Notes: generated by a model from the sequence alone, not told the origin. Positions 25,925 through 37,470 are shown, numbered from the stretch's first letter. The stretch: DNA of 64,000 nt from an uncultured Alphaproteobacteria bacterium (GCA_902621205.1 CACNLH010000006.1:19353-83352); one strand, 5' to 3'. Numbers and translations are program-made.

Positions 25925-26531
25925 ATTCAACGTAACAAACAATAACCCTAGAAATAAAAGTTATAAAACATAAAATCCCAAAAATAATAGATATTAAAAT
26001 AAAAAAATTTGGAAATAAGAGACACAAAACCATGAAAATTATTGTTTCTGTACCTTCAACTAATCCGGATGTGTAATGAAAACTTTTTGGTAATCCCTCA
26101 ATAGCATCATTTGTCTCTGAGATTTTATCTAATTGAGTTTGAATTGCAGCTTTTGCAAGAAATGTTGTACCCGTACCTATGTACAAAAAAAGTAAAATCA
26201 TTGATAAAGTTGTGTAATTACTATTACTGAAACCAAATGCTAAAACAAACCCAGAATAAATTGTGAAGTCACTGACAATATCTAAGTATCCACCCAAAGG
26301 AGTGGGGGTTGTTAGTCTGGCCATTGTTCCATCTAAGCCATCACAAAATCTATTCAAAAATAAAAGTGCTAGTGCAGCAAAATAGAATTGAAAAAAAATT
26401 AAAATACACATAAAAAAACCTAATATGAAACCTAATATTGTCATTTGATTAGGTTTTAAAAACTTTAAAAAAAGTTTTGCTATTATTATTAATGGCTTTT
26501 GGGTGAAATTTTGAATTTGGCGATCAAACAT
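25914..26531 (-). CDS. CDP-alcohol phosphatidyltransferase family protein
   Basis: Membrane enzyme of 205 residues with about six segments. The catalytic motif is complete: D-x2-DG-x2-AR-x8-G-x3-D-x3-D, seen as DGLDGTMARLTTPTPLGGYLDIVSD. Such enzymes transfer a phosphoalcohol from a CDP-linked donor to an acceptor alcohol in phospholipid synthesis. The acceptor cannot be told from sequence. The gene is monocistronic and divergent from ccdA with a 40-base spacer. Confidence 0.88.
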   Translation of the reverse strand: MFDRQIQNFTQKPLIIIAKLFLKFLKPNQMTILGFILGFFMCILIFFQFYFAALALLFLNRFCDGLDGTMARLTTPTPLGGYLDIVSDFTIYSGFVLAFGFSNSNYTTLSMILLFLYIGTGTTFLAKAAIQTQLDKISETNDAIEGLPKSFHYTSGLVEGTETIIFMVLCLLFPNFFILISIIFGILCFITFISRVIVCYVEFNL

Positions 26532-26571
26532 CTGTGTTATTGTATGGATAGTATAATGTTACAATAATTTC

Positions 26572-27300
26572 ATGGTTCAAGATATCCCTCTAACTATAGC
26601 TTTTTTAGCTGGTATTCTCAGTTTTCTCTCACCTTGTGTTCTACCCATAGTTCCAGGATTTATATCATATATTGTTGGCAAATCTTTTGCAGATTTACAA
26701 AATTCATCAGCGGTGAACACACTAAAGCTATTACCTCATATTCTTTTATTTACTCTAGGTTTTTCTTTTGTCTTCATAATCATGGGTGCTTCTATTGATT
26801 TTTTAAGTGACATATTTTTTAATTTTAAAAAACAATTAAATTTCATATCAGGATTATTAATAGTAATTTTGGGACTATATTTTATTGGAATAATTAAAAT
26901 TCCTTTTTTAGATTTTGAGCGTAAGTTCCATTTACAAGGTTTTCAAAATAATCATTTTTTTCCATTTTTAATTGGAGTTGCTTTTGCATTTGGCTGGAGT
27001 CCATGCATTGGACCAATTTTAGGATCTGTATTAGCTGTTGCTATTAAGGATAGTGTTAATGGAATTATATTATTGTCTTTTTACTCAATTGGTTTGGCGG
27101 TTCCTTTTATAATTGTCGGATTAATGATGAGTAAAATATTGATCATGACAAGTTTTTTAAATAAATATATTCGTTATTTTCAATTTATTACTGGTATTAT
27201 TTTGCTTTTAACAGGTATTTTAATCTTTAATGGCTCTATTCAATCTTTAGGATTTCAATTAAATTCAATTTTACCATCACTAGAAATGCTACTTATCTAG
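26572..27300 (+). CDS. ccdA: Cytochrome c biogenesis protein CcdA
   Basis: Membrane thiol-reductant transporter of 242 residues with six segments. The two conserved Cys sites are visible: LSPCVLPIVPGFISYIVG and GWSPCIGPILGSVLA. CcdA moves electrons from cytoplasmic thioredoxin to periplasmic thiol proteins for cytochrome c maturation, and could also feed the exported MsrB. A TATAAT at 26552-26557 lies 14 bases before the ATG. The TVP38-like gene follows with a one-base stop/start overlap. Confidence 0.93.
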   Translation: MVQDIPLTIAFLAGILSFLSPCVLPIVPGFISYIVGKSFADLQNSSAVNTLKLLPHILLFTLGFSFVFIIMGASIDFLSDIFFNFKKQLNFISGLLIVILGLYFIGIIKIPFLDFERKFHLQGFQNNHFFPFLIGVAFAFGWSPCIGPILGSVLAVAIKDSVNGIILLSFYSIGLAVPFIIVGLMMSKILIMTSFLNKYIRYFQFITGIILLLTGILIFNGSIQSLGFQLNSILPSLEMLLI

Positions 27301-27995
27301 TGAAATTATCAAAAAAAATATCAATTTTATTTTTAATAATATTTTTTCTAATTTTATGGATTACATATTTTTTAAATAAAGACTTTTTTCAACTTGAAAC
27401 TTTTTTCTATAATTTGGACTTTATTCAAAACTTCATATCTCAGAACTACTTATTCTCAATATTTACATTTTTAATTTTATATAGCTTTTTAATTTTGTGT
27501 AATTTTCCATTTGCTTCTTTATTATCAATGATAAATGGTTTCTTATTTGGAACATGGATAGGTGGAACCATATCTCTAATTGGTGGAACATTTGGTGCTT
27601 TTGGAATTTTTATAATAGCAAAAAATTTTTTCTCGGAATTTATTAAAAATAAATTTTTGAATAAATACTCCTATATAGAAAATTATTTCAATAAAAACGA
27701 TTTAGAGTTAATGACATTAATTCGTATTATTCCCGCAGCTCCTTTTTTCATACAAAACCTCATTTTAGCAGGTCTTGGTGCAAACAATAAAAAGTTTTTT
27801 TTTACTACTCTGTTTGGGCTAGCCCCATGGTCATTTATATATGGTAGTATAGGTCAAGGGTTAGAAGAAATATTTATAAACAAAACAGAGTTAAGTTTTT
27901 CTTTAATAGTCCAGCCAGAATACTTAATTCCTCTTGGTTTTATGGCTTTTTTGGTAGTTATGATTATTTTATTCAAAAAAAAATTTAAAAAATAA
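27300..27995 (+). CDS. TVP38/TMEM64 (DedA-like) family membrane protein
   Basis: Membrane protein of 231 residues. It shows the SNARE-associated/VTT domain: NFPFASLLSMINGFLFGTWIGGTISLIGGTFGAFGIFIIAK followed by LMTLIRIIPAAPFFIQNLILAGLGANNKKFFFTTLFGLAPWSFIYGSIG. Members of this group are thought to act in membrane lipid handling or polyprenyl-phosphate recycling. The GTG start shares a base with the ccdA stop codon. Two further spans flank the domain. Confidence 0.85.
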   Translation: MKLSKKISILFLIIFFLILWITYFLNKDFFQLETFFYNLDFIQNFISQNYLFSIFTFLILYSFLILCNFPFASLLSMINGFLFGTWIGGTISLIGGTFGAFGIFIIAKNFFSEFIKNKFLNKYSYIENYFNKNDLELMTLIRIIPAAPFFIQNLILAGLGANNKKFFFTTLFGLAPWSFIYGSIGQGLEEIFINKTELSFSLIVQPEYLIPLGFMAFLVVMIILFKKKFKK

Positions 27996-28002
27996 ATATC
28001 AA

Positions 28003-30159
28003 TTAATTTATCACATTAATTAACTTTTTTTTGAACTTTTTAAACTGTCCTATCAATATAGGACTAAATCCAATTACTGATTGAAACTTTTTTTCAAATT
28101 TAATTTGATCCTCTTTCTCAATAGATATTAAAAGAGGCCCATTTGTTTGAGGATCATAAAGTATGTTTTGTAATTTATTATTATCAGATATTGAGATTTC
28201 ATTTACTGAGGATGAATAATTATTTTCAAAACCTGTGCTTTTAAATTTATTTAAAATCTCAATATTTTTATTAATAAGTATTTCTTCATTGAGTTTTATT
28301 TCAGCAGATAATCCTGAAAATTTACAAATATCTGATAAATGTGATGCTAATCCAAAACCACTTACATCTGTTGTAATTTTGCTTTTAAAACTTTTTGATA
28401 TATCTGATATTTTTTTATTTCCTTTTTTCATCCATTTCATCAATTTTTGAAAATCAAAACTTGATAAAAGTTCTGAATTATTAAAATAAGCAGCTAAGAG
28501 GTATCCTGTGCCTAAAGGTTTTGAAAGGTATATCAGTTCATTCTCTTTTGCCTGGCTTTTTGTAATTTGTTTTTCATATGAGCCATTCATTGTAATTGTA
28601 ATACCAGGTTCTTTTGATTGATAGCTGTGTCCTGATGCAATAATTGAACCATCTTTTATGGCTTCTGATTTAATACCTTTCATAAAATATTCCATGAAAA
28701 AACTTTCTATAATGCCTTCAGAAAAGGGCAGGGCCTGTGAAACACTTATAGTTTTTACAGAACCACCACTTGATAAAATATCATTTTGAGAATGCAGATA
28801 GCTAATAATTCCAAAATCAAAAGGGTTTAGTGATGTAAATAACTTTATGTGATCTATACTTTGTAATAAAGATGAAGAATTAGTATTTATTATTGATGAG
28901 TCAGGTAAATCACTATGTGAATTATCCTCATTTAAAAAATTAACTAAGGTATTTTTTGATACTTTAGAGCCACAACCCTGGCAATACATCTTAATGTCTG
29001 TTGGCTTCTCTAATTCAAAATTTTTAAAAGACATATTTGAGTTATCAGTAAATTTAAATTTGTTAATAAACCTCTTATCAATCCACTCTTTAAGTTTCCA
29101 GCACCATCGGCCATGAAAAGATAAGAAAAAATAATTCAATAATGCTTTATTTTTATGAGTACCAATTAAATATAACCAGTTTTTTTGTGCCTTAAATTTT
29201 ATTAAAGGCATACCAGTTAATTTCGAAAAAACATTTTCTTTTAAAACTTGTCCCTGACGGACTGCCATCACACCTGATTTAGGTCTAAAATTATCTCTCA
29301 CTGTACAGGCATCACCTGTAGCAAATATATTTTTATCACTAGTAGACAGAAGATTATTATCTACAACTATAAATCCATTTTTATCTTTATCTAGATTGCT
29401 CTCTAAGAGCCATGTTTCAATATTAGCACCAGAAGAAAGTAAATTTAAATCACTATCAAATTTTTCTCCACTATTTAGGAATAAATGAGTTTCAGTTATT
29501 GAGGCAACTTCTCCTAAATGTTCTTTAATACCTAAATCTGATGAAATTTTTTTTAGGTTTTTTTTTGTTTTCTCATTTAAATTTTTTTCCTTTAAATGAT
29601 TTTTTCCAAAAATATTTATTTGTAAATTATTATCATATCTTCTTAATAAGCTGAAAGCCAATTCATAAGATGCTACACCTCCACCAATAATTGAAATTCT
29701 ATTTTTTTTATTACCTATAATTTGATCAATTTGACTCAAGTTATTTACAAGTGAGCTAATGGGTTTTGCAAAAAAACATTTAGCTAATTTTTCTATTTTT
29801 ATTCCTTTTGTATTTGAGATGGAACCAGTATTTATGGACAATAAATCATAGTTAATTGATGGAAAATTTTGTAACACTACTTTTTTATAATTAGTTTCTA
29901 ACTTTATTACTTTATCTTTTATAAAAGTTGCTCCTGCGTTAAAGCACAGTCTTTGAAGATCAATGCTTATTTCTTCTATGCTAAAATCTCTATGTATATA
30001 CCCAGGTGTCATCCCTGAGTAAGTAGCTTCAAAATGCTCACTAATTAAAATTGTATGCAATCCTTTTATTCTACTCATGCATAATTTCTTTAAAATTTGT
30101 ACATTTGCATGCCCGCCACCTATAAGCACCAATTGTTTAATAAGATTTTTTTCAAACAA
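28003..30159 (-). CDS. selD: Fusion of FAD/NAD(P) oxidoreductase and selenide, water dikinase (SelD)
   Basis: A two-domain protein of about 718 residues. The first 370 form a type-II NADH dehydrogenase/sulfide-quinone-reductase-like flavoprotein: LVLIGGGHANVQILKKL, NRISIIGGGVASYELAF and NIFATGDACTV. The rest is SelD, which makes selenophosphate from selenide and ATP: YCQGCGSKVS (catalytic Cys and Lys), DHIKLFTSL, NDILSSGG, SGHSYQ and TTDVSGFGLASHL. The usual GDDAAV is reduced to PDSS, so activity may be altered. The TTG at 30159 is used because the longer frame (to 30210) adds a non-homologous leader. No other selenium genes are in view. Confidence 0.85.
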   Translation of the reverse strand: MFEKNLIKQLVLIGGGHANVQILKKLCMSRIKGLHTILISEHFEATYSGMTPGYIHRDFSIEEISIDLQRLCFNAGATFIKDKVIKLETNYKKVVLQNFPSINYDLLSINTGSISNTKGIKIEKLAKCFFAKPISSLVNNLSQIDQIIGNKKNRISIIGGGVASYELAFSLLRRYDNNLQINIFGKNHLKEKNLNEKTKKNLKKISSDLGIKEHLGEVASITETHLFLNSGEKFDSDLNLLSSGANIETWLLESNLDKDKNGFIVVDNNLLSTSDKNIFATGDACTVRDNFRPKSGVMAVRQGQVLKENVFSKLTGMPLIKFKAQKNWLYLIGTHKNKALLNYFFLSFHGRWCWKLKEWIDKRFINKFKFTDNSNMSFKNFELEKPTDIKMYCQGCGSKVSKNTLVNFLNEDNSHSDLPDSSIINTNSSSLLQSIDHIKLFTSLNPFDFGIISYLHSQNDILSSGGSVKTISVSQALPFSEGIIESFFMEYFMKGIKSEAIKDGSIIASGHSYQSKEPGITITMNGSYEKQITKSQAKENELIYLSKPLGTGYLLAAYFNNSELLSSFDFQKLMKWMKKGNKKISDISKSFKSKITTDVSGFGLASHLSDICKFSGLSAEIKLNEEILINKNIEILNKFKSTGFENNYSSSVNEISISDNNKLQNILYDPQTNGPLLISIEKEDQIKFEKKFQSVIGFSPILIGQFKKFKKKLINVIN

Positions 30160-30340
30160 AATTAATCGCCGATCTCTCAAAAAAATTGGGAAACATAAAC
30201 ATAATCTCAATTGTGCTTAAATTTAAGCTATTTTGCATATTAGGATAATCATTCAATTAAAAAGAAATTTCAATATTTTTCATAATTTTTGGCTATTTCA
30301 ACTTGAAACCAGAAATTTATTAACCATTTACATATATAGC

Positions 30341-30367
30341 TTAGCACTCTATAAAAGTGAGTGCTAA
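30341..30367 (+). promoter_or_regulatory. CIRCE heat-shock operator
   Basis: TTAGCACTC, nine bases, GAGTGCTAA: a perfect match to the CIRCE consensus bound by the repressor HrcA. It lies 30 bases before groES, so the groESL operon should be HrcA-controlled. HrcA itself is not in the window. Confidence 0.97.
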
Positions 30368-30397
30368 ATACTAAATTTTAGATATAGAGGTACAAAA

Positions 30398-30688
30398 ATG
30401 AATTTAAAACCCTTACACGATAGAGTCTTGGTTGAGAGAGTAGAACAAGAAGATCGTACAAAAGGCGGTATCATTATTCCTGATACAGCTCAAGAAAAGC
30501 CAATGGAAGGAAAAGTCGTATCCGTAGGCGGTGGTGCTAGAAATGAAAACGGACAAGTAGTTGCTTTAGATGTAAAAAAAGGTGACAGAATTTTGTTCGG
30601 TAAATGGTCTGGTACAGAAGTTAAAATTGATGGTAAAGAACTCTTAATTATGAAGGAGTCAGACATCATGGGAATTATTGAGAAGTAA
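30398..30688 (+). CDS. groES: Co-chaperonin GroES
   Basis: Hsp10 of 96 residues, the lid of the GroEL folding chamber. [18 protein letters not shown], the mobile-loop segment [23 protein letters not shown] (here [16 protein letters not shown]), and the C-terminal [22 protein letters not shown] are canonical. GAGG precedes the ATG. It is cotranscribed with groEL after an 18-base gap and preceded by a CIRCE operator. Confidence 0.98.
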   Translation: MNLKPLHDRVLVERVEQEDRTKGGIIIPDTAQEKPMEGKVVSVGGGARNENGQVVALDVKKGDRILFGKWSGTEVKIDGKELLIMKESDIMGIIEK

Positions 30689-30706
30689 TCGAAAGGTATT
30701 TTATAA

Positions 30707-32365
<1,659 letters not shown>

Positions 32366-32385
32366 TATTTTCACTTACTATTCTT

Positions 32386-32416
32386 AAAAAAAGCCGCTTT
32401 ATGCGGCTTTTTTTTT
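32386..32416 (+). terminator. Rho-independent terminator of groESL
   Basis: AAAAAGCCGC and GCGGCTTTTT pair around a five-base loop, extended by A and T tracts (nine T at the end). A strong terminator 20 bases after the groEL stop. Confidence 0.93.
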
Positions 32417-32425
32417 AAACTAGTG

Positions 32426-32431
32426 TAATAT
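32426..32431 (+). promoter_or_regulatory. Pribnow-like box placing transcription start at the mscS ATG
   Basis: TAATAT ends exactly six bases before the ATG at 32438, just downstream of the groESL terminator. The mRNA would start at the start codon. No Shine-Dalgarno is seen. Confidence 0.5.
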
Positions 32432-32437
32432 TATTCT

Positions 32438-33538
32438 ATGAATTTTATTGAAAATTTTTACTTACAAATTTTAAAAGTTTTTAGTGATGGAGTATTCGGT
32501 ATAAGCTTAGGCAACATATTTATAATTTTATTATCTATAATTATATCCCTACTTATAAGAAGTGTGGTTGCCAGAGTTATTGTTAATAAATTAAAAAAAC
32601 TTGTATCTAAAACTGGTAATAAAATTGATGATAAATTATTTGAAGCACTACTACCACCTTTTAGACTTTTACCAATAGTAATTGTTTTTCTTATCATAAC
32701 ATTATATTTCGACATTGAGTCAACACTTGGTCTTTACTTTCAAAAAATCAATAACACTTTATCTACAATATTTGTTTTTTGGTTAATTCATCAAGCACTA
32801 ATTCCATTCACAAATTTATTTGAAAAATTAGAGAGGATTTTGACAAAAGGCCTAGTTCTTTGGATTATCAAATCTTTAAAATATTTAATTATATTTTTGG
32901 GTATTGTAGCGGTGCTTGAAGTCTGGGGAATTAAAATTGGACCTGTGATTGCAGGTTTAGGTTTATTTGGTGTAGCCGTAGCCTTAGGTGCTCAGGATTT
33001 ATTTAAGAATTTAATATCTGGTGTCATGATATTACTAGAAAAAAGATTTCAAATAGGTGATGTTATTAATGTACCAGGTCATACTGAGGGCACCGTTGAG
33101 CATATAGGGTTTAGGTCAACATTAATAAGAAAATTTGATACCACCCCGATAACTATTCCAAATTATATTTTTGCTGAAGCACCAATATTAAATTATACAA
33201 ACAGAAATTACAGAAGAATTTATTGGACTATAGGTCTTGAGTATAATTCAACTCTAGATCAAATAAAAACATTAACTGAAAGCATATCCTCTTTTCTAAA
33301 AGAAAATGAAAATTTTATGGTTGACGAGAATTACAAATCATTTGTAAGAATAGAGAAGTTCAATGATAGCTCTATAGATATATTAGTAATATGTTTCACA
33401 TCCACAAAAGATTGGGATAAATATTTGAAAATCAAAGAAGAGTTAGCAATTAAGATTAAAGAAAATGTCGAAAAAATTGGTTTAAATTTTGCATTTCCTA
33501 GTCAGTCAATTTATATTGAAAAAACTGAAAATTCTTAA
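32438..33538 (+). CDS. MscS-family mechanosensitive channel
   Basis: Membrane protein of 366 residues. Several N-terminal spans are followed by the conserved MscS pore region and beta domain: AGLGLFGVAVALGAQDLFKNLISGVMILLEKRFQIGDVINV and VEHIGFRSTLIRKFDTTPITIPNYIFAEAPILNYT. It opens under membrane tension and releases osmolytes after hypo-osmotic shock. It is larger than E. coli MscS (286) because of extra N-terminal spans, like the YnaI/MSL group. Osmolyte release complements the betaine uptake genes in this window. Confidence 0.92.
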   Translation: MNFIENFYLQILKVFSDGVFGISLGNIFIILLSIIISLLIRSVVARVIVNKLKKLVSKTGNKIDDKLFEALLPPFRLLPIVIVFLIITLYFDIESTLGLYFQKINNTLSTIFVFWLIHQALIPFTNLFEKLERILTKGLVLWIIKSLKYLIIFLGIVAVLEVWGIKIGPVIAGLGLFGVAVALGAQDLFKNLISGVMILLEKRFQIGDVINVPGHTEGTVEHIGFRSTLIRKFDTTPITIPNYIFAEAPILNYTNRNYRRIYWTIGLEYNSTLDQIKTLTESISSFLKENENFMVDENYKSFVRIEKFNDSSIDILVICFTSTKDWDKYLKIKEELAIKIKENVEKIGLNFAFPSQSIYIEKTENS

Positions 33539-33562
33539 TTAAAAGCTTAATCTTTACTATAA

Positions 33563-34624
33563 ATGAAAAAAGTTATCCATATTTATAAAACTTATAAACC
33601 ATTTACTCATGGTGGAGTTGAGACATATATTGACTCAATTTTAAACTATCAAGGTTCTAAATTTGAACACACTCTATTGAGCATTGGTAATATTAATCAT
33701 ACAAATAAAAAGAAAAAAATATTTAAAACAAGTTTTGCAATTAATTCTGATGTTATATCTTTTCAACTTTTTTTTTATTTATATAAAAATGTAGATAGAA
33801 AAAATGTTATTTTGCATCTGCACACACCATGGCCATCCATGGAATTATTTCTGAATATTGTAGGCTTTGAAAATATTGTTTTGACTTACCATTCAGATAT
33901 CGTGAGGCAAAAATTATCTAACTTTTTTTATAAAAATATTAATATTAAATTATTAAAAAAAAATAGAATAAAAAAAATAATAGTAACGAGCAACATTTAT
34001 TATAAGACAAGTAAAATATTAATGCATGTTCCTAGGTCAAAAATAAAAATTATACCAATTGGGATAGATGATTTAAGTATCCCATCTAAAAAACCTATAA
34101 GTAAAAAGTCAAAGTGCATACTATTTATTGGTTCTAATAGGTCTTATAAAGGTATAAATTTACTTGAAAGACTAATAAAAAAGGGAAATTTTAATATTAT
34201 TATTATTGGTTCTAATTTAAAAAAATTTAAAAAATATAAAAATGTAAATGTTTATGAAGATATTAATGATATTGATAAAGAAAGACTTATATCCAATGCT
34301 TATTTGCTATTAATGACTTCAATTTCTAGAAATGAAGCTTTTGGAGTAGTTCTTATTGAAGCTCTTAGATCAGGATTGCCATTAATTTCCCCAAATATTA
34401 AAAGTGGTGTAAGTTGGATAAACCAACACAATGAGACAGGGTATCAATATAACACTGGAAAATTTGATGATATGTTAGATAAAATTAATAAACTTATGAG
34501 AATTGATAAAAAAAATTACGATAAAATGTGCAAAAATGCTCAGACACGTTACAAAAAATATTTTAAATTAAACACAATGATGAAAAAAATTGAAAATGTT
34601 TATAGCTCAGCTTTAAATGGTTAA
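33563..34624 (+). CDS. Glycosyltransferase family 4-like protein
   Basis: GT-B glycosyltransferase of 353 residues. The N-terminal acceptor domain starts with KTYKPFTHGGVETYIDSI, which matches the GGxE-type motif of GT4 enzymes. The donor domain carries KIKIIPIGID and the EX7E motif region ISRNEAFGVVLIEALRSGLPLISPNI. The product is probably a cell-surface glycan. The composition is strongly Lys/Asn/Ile-rich and AT-rich, as is common for surface-polysaccharide genes. It lies 24 bases after mscS. Confidence 0.85.
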   Translation: MKKVIHIYKTYKPFTHGGVETYIDSILNYQGSKFEHTLLSIGNINHTNKKKKIFKTSFAINSDVISFQLFFYLYKNVDRKNVILHLHTPWPSMELFLNIVGFENIVLTYHSDIVRQKLSNFFYKNINIKLLKKNRIKKIIVTSNIYYKTSKILMHVPRSKIKIIPIGIDDLSIPSKKPISKKSKCILFIGSNRSYKGINLLERLIKKGNFNIIIIGSNLKKFKKYKNVNVYEDINDIDKERLISNAYLLLMTSISRNEAFGVVLIEALRSGLPLISPNIKSGVSWINQHNETGYQYNTGKFDDMLDKINKLMRIDKKNYDKMCKNAQTRYKKYFKLNTMMKKIENVYSSALNG

Positions 34625-34663
34625 ATTCTATCTACGATTTTAAATGTCAAGAAAAATTAACAA

Positions 34664-35542
34664 ATGAAAAATCTACTCAATATATCAGATATTAATTCTA
34701 ATGATCTTATAGAAATATTTAAATATGCAGATTTATTGACTAAGAATTTTGATGACTGCTTAATTGAAAAAAACGTAGGTCTAATTTTTGAAAAAAATTC
34801 TACTAGAACAAGACTTTCCTTTCAAGTTGGAATTAATCAGTTAGGGGGAAACTTTATTGATATAAAACTTGACGACTTAAACATGCAGAGATTTGAAAGT
34901 TATGAAGATACCTTTGAAATTATGTCTTGCTATTTGGATTTTTTGGTTTTTAGAACAACTGATCACAAAAAATTGGATATAGCTAGCAAGTTCTTCAAAA
35001 AGCCAATTATTAATGCTCTTTCTGACTTATCTCATCCATGTCAGGCGATTTCAGATCTTTACACATTAAAAGAGCATTTTGGTCGCCTAGATAATTTTAA
35101 TATAGTCTGGATGGGAGACATGAATAATGTACTTCTAAGTCTTGCTGAAGTCATGAATTTTACAGATAATTCAAAAATTGATGTTTTTACTGATGAAAAA
35201 ATATATGAGAGCTCTATTCAAAAATTCAAAAAATTAAATAATGTAAATTATCACTTCGAAAAAAAAGAACACATATTAAAAGAAGCAGACTCTTTAATGA
35301 CAGATGTGTTTAACTCAATGAATGACAAAGACAATAAAGAGGAAATACTAAGTAAATTTCAAGTAAATGAGCAACTAATGTCTAATACAAACGATAAAAC
35401 AGTGTTTATGCACTGTTTACCTGCAAAAATAGGATCAGAGGTAACGAATGAAGTAATAAAGGGCCCGAAATCAATAGTGCTTAAACAAGCAGAAAATAGA
35501 CTTATTGCACAAAGAGGCATTCTAAAATGGCTAAATACCTAA
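34664..35542 (+). CDS. argF: Ornithine carbamoyltransferase
   Basis: Enzyme of 292 residues that condenses ornithine and carbamoyl phosphate to citrulline in arginine synthesis. The carbamoyl-phosphate site STRTRLSF, the HPCQAISDLYTL block and the catalytic HCLPA motif are intact. An aspartate carbamoyltransferase would not have the HCLPA form. It is slightly shorter than usual (about 305). The 3' end overlaps a small lipoprotein gene by 16 bases. Confidence 0.92.
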   Translation: MKNLLNISDINSNDLIEIFKYADLLTKNFDDCLIEKNVGLIFEKNSTRTRLSFQVGINQLGGNFIDIKLDDLNMQRFESYEDTFEIMSCYLDFLVFRTTDHKKLDIASKFFKKPIINALSDLSHPCQAISDLYTLKEHFGRLDNFNIVWMGDMNNVLLSLAEVMNFTDNSKIDVFTDEKIYESSIQKFKKLNNVNYHFEKKEHILKEADSLMTDVFNSMNDKDNKEEILSKFQVNEQLMSNTNDKTVFMHCLPAKIGSEVTNEVIKGPKSIVLKQAENRLIAQRGILKWLNT

Positions 35543-36009
35543 CAATATTATTTTTAATATTTTTTATCGGTTGCGAAATTAATAGTGAACAACTGATTCA
35601 ATCTGAAAGTATTAATTTTGAAAATATAAAATTTAATACAGTTTCAAAAAATTTGAATTTTTCAAATTCTCAAATTGGAAATGATGTCGATTATACAAAG
35701 AAATTAATTACAAACTGGTTTAACAAAAATATTAAAACTGATGGTTTAGAGGGAGATCTTAATGTTAATGTTAATTCTATTGATATTAAAAAAATTAGAG
35801 AAGAAAATTTTTATAGATTTGAAATAAAACTAAATATTGAATTTACTGAAAGAAACAAAATTCTTAATAAAATCAAAACTTATAAAGTTAATTCTTTAGA
35901 ATATGGTGATATTAAAGGAAGTTTCTCTATAAGCGATATTGAAAATTTAAATCAAAATACGATTTTGAAATGTTTAAAAAATATTAATAAAAAAATTATG
36001 AATTTGTAA
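35527..36009 (+). CDS. Putative lipoprotein of unknown function
   Basis: Protein of 160 residues with a lipoprotein signal (KYLTILFLIFFIGC), Cys16 being the expected lipidated residue. The mature part is Asn/Lys/Ile-rich and predicted to be mixed alpha/beta. I recognise no family. Its start lies within the end of argF, which implies translational coupling, though a functional link to arginine synthesis is not evident. It converges with the frameshifted trkH. Confidence 0.65.
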   Translation: MAKYLTILFLIFFIGCEINSEQLIQSESINFENIKFNTVSKNLNFSNSQIGNDVDYTKKLITNWFNKNIKTDGLEGDLNVNVNSIDIKKIREENFYRFEIKLNIEFTERNKILNKIKTYKVNSLEYGDIKGSFSISDIENLNQNTILKCLKNINKKIMNL

Positions 36010-37459
36010 TTAATCTTTCCAAAAAGATGGAATGAGTAGAACTAATATAGTCAACAGCTCAAGTCTTCCTAAAAACATTGTTGTAATTAATACCAGCTTA
36101 GAGTAATTATCTAATATTGCATAATTACCATTCGGTCCTATTACTGTTCCTAAACCAGGTCCTACATTTGAAATAGCAGAAGCTGAAGCTGATATACAAG
36201 TTAAAAAATCAAGGCCACTGAAAGATAATAATAATGCTGATAAAAAAAAAAGTCATAATATAAAGGAAGAAAAAACTCATTACTGACTCATAAGTAGTTT
36301 CGCTTATTATTTTCCCATTAAATCTACTAGCACTTATAGAGTGAGGTTTTAGCATTTTATTTAGATGTAAGTTTAAATAGCTAAATAGTATCTGAAACCT
36401 GAACACTTTTAATCCACCGGTAGTTGAGCCTGCACAACCACCAATAAACATTAATATTAAAAATAATACTGAGGCATAATTTCCCCAATTCTCAAAATTT
36501 TCACTTGTATATCCTGTTCCAGATATAATTGATATGGTATTAAATGATACTGCTATAAATCTGCTTAAGAAATTACCGTCAACATAATTATAAGCTAAGA
36601 AAAAAATAATAGTAATTGCAATAATCAATACTATAAAAAAAACTCTTATTTGATGATCTTTAAATACTGGAAATAAATTTTTTTGTGAAGTTTGTACTAA
36701 TACCAAAAAAGGTAAACTACCTAAAATCATAAAAACTATTGCTATTAAAAGAATTTTATCACTATCAAAATAAGCAAAAGAGTCATTGTGTGATGAAAAC
36801 CCCCCAGTTGATATTGTGGTAAAACTATGGGTGATTGAGTCAAAGAAATTCATGCCAAAAATGTAATAAAGAAATATTAGTATAATTGTTATTGTTATAT
36901 AAATAATGAATATTTTTTTTATAACTGAAGATATCTTAGGTAGGGATTTATCATATGGGTCATCTCCCTCCAAATGAAAAAGTTGCATTCCGCCAATTCT
37001 CAGAAAAGGCAAAATAATTAAAGCAATTACAACTATTCCTATACCACCTAACCATTGTAAAAAAGACCTCCATATTAAAATTCCTTTTGGAAGGGAGTCA
37101 ATATCATTTAATATAGTTGCACCAGTAGTTGTTATACCACTCATAGACTCAAATAATGCATCTACTATTCCTAAATTTACTTCAGTATATAAAAAAGGCA
37201 CTGCACATAAAAAAGTCATCAAAAGCCATGACAATACAGTTATTATAAATGCTTCTTTTAAAGATATTTTTAAATCAACATTCCTATTTATTATCACAAG
37301 TGAACCCCCAACAATTAGATAAAGCAATATTGGAACCACGTATGATTGCCATGACTCAGTTTTATATATTACTTCAAATATTAAGGGTATAAATAAAAAG
37401 AAACCAACCGCACAGATAACTGTCCCACTTACTAGTGCTATAGGTTTAAGATTGAACAT
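36010..37459 (-). pseudogene. trkH: Trk-type potassium uptake protein TrkH, interrupted by a homopolymer frameshift
   Basis: Potassium transporter membrane subunit. The main frame (37459 to 36209) gives 416 residues ending in FFFISIIIIFQWP-stop. The rest of TrkH continues in another frame from the A10 tract at 36242-36251 (plus strand) to a stop at 36010. It reads SGLDFLTCISASASAISNVGPG then LVLITTMFLGRLELLTIL, which is the conserved last pore-loop and C-terminus. Nine instead of ten bases in the tract would give an intact protein of 482 residues, the family length. Selectivity-filter segments such as SGITTTGAT and TISTGGFSSH are intact. It may be a sequencing artefact, a slippage-corrected gene or a true pseudogene. 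Confidence 0.85.
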
Positions 37460-37470
37460 TTTGACGTTTA

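Noticed and set aside
33563..34624. Horizontally acquired island marked by the extremely AT-rich glycosyltransferase
   Set aside because: The composition difference is modest against a very AT-rich genome, and there are no mobility genes or flanking repeats. Surface glycan genes are often AT-rich.
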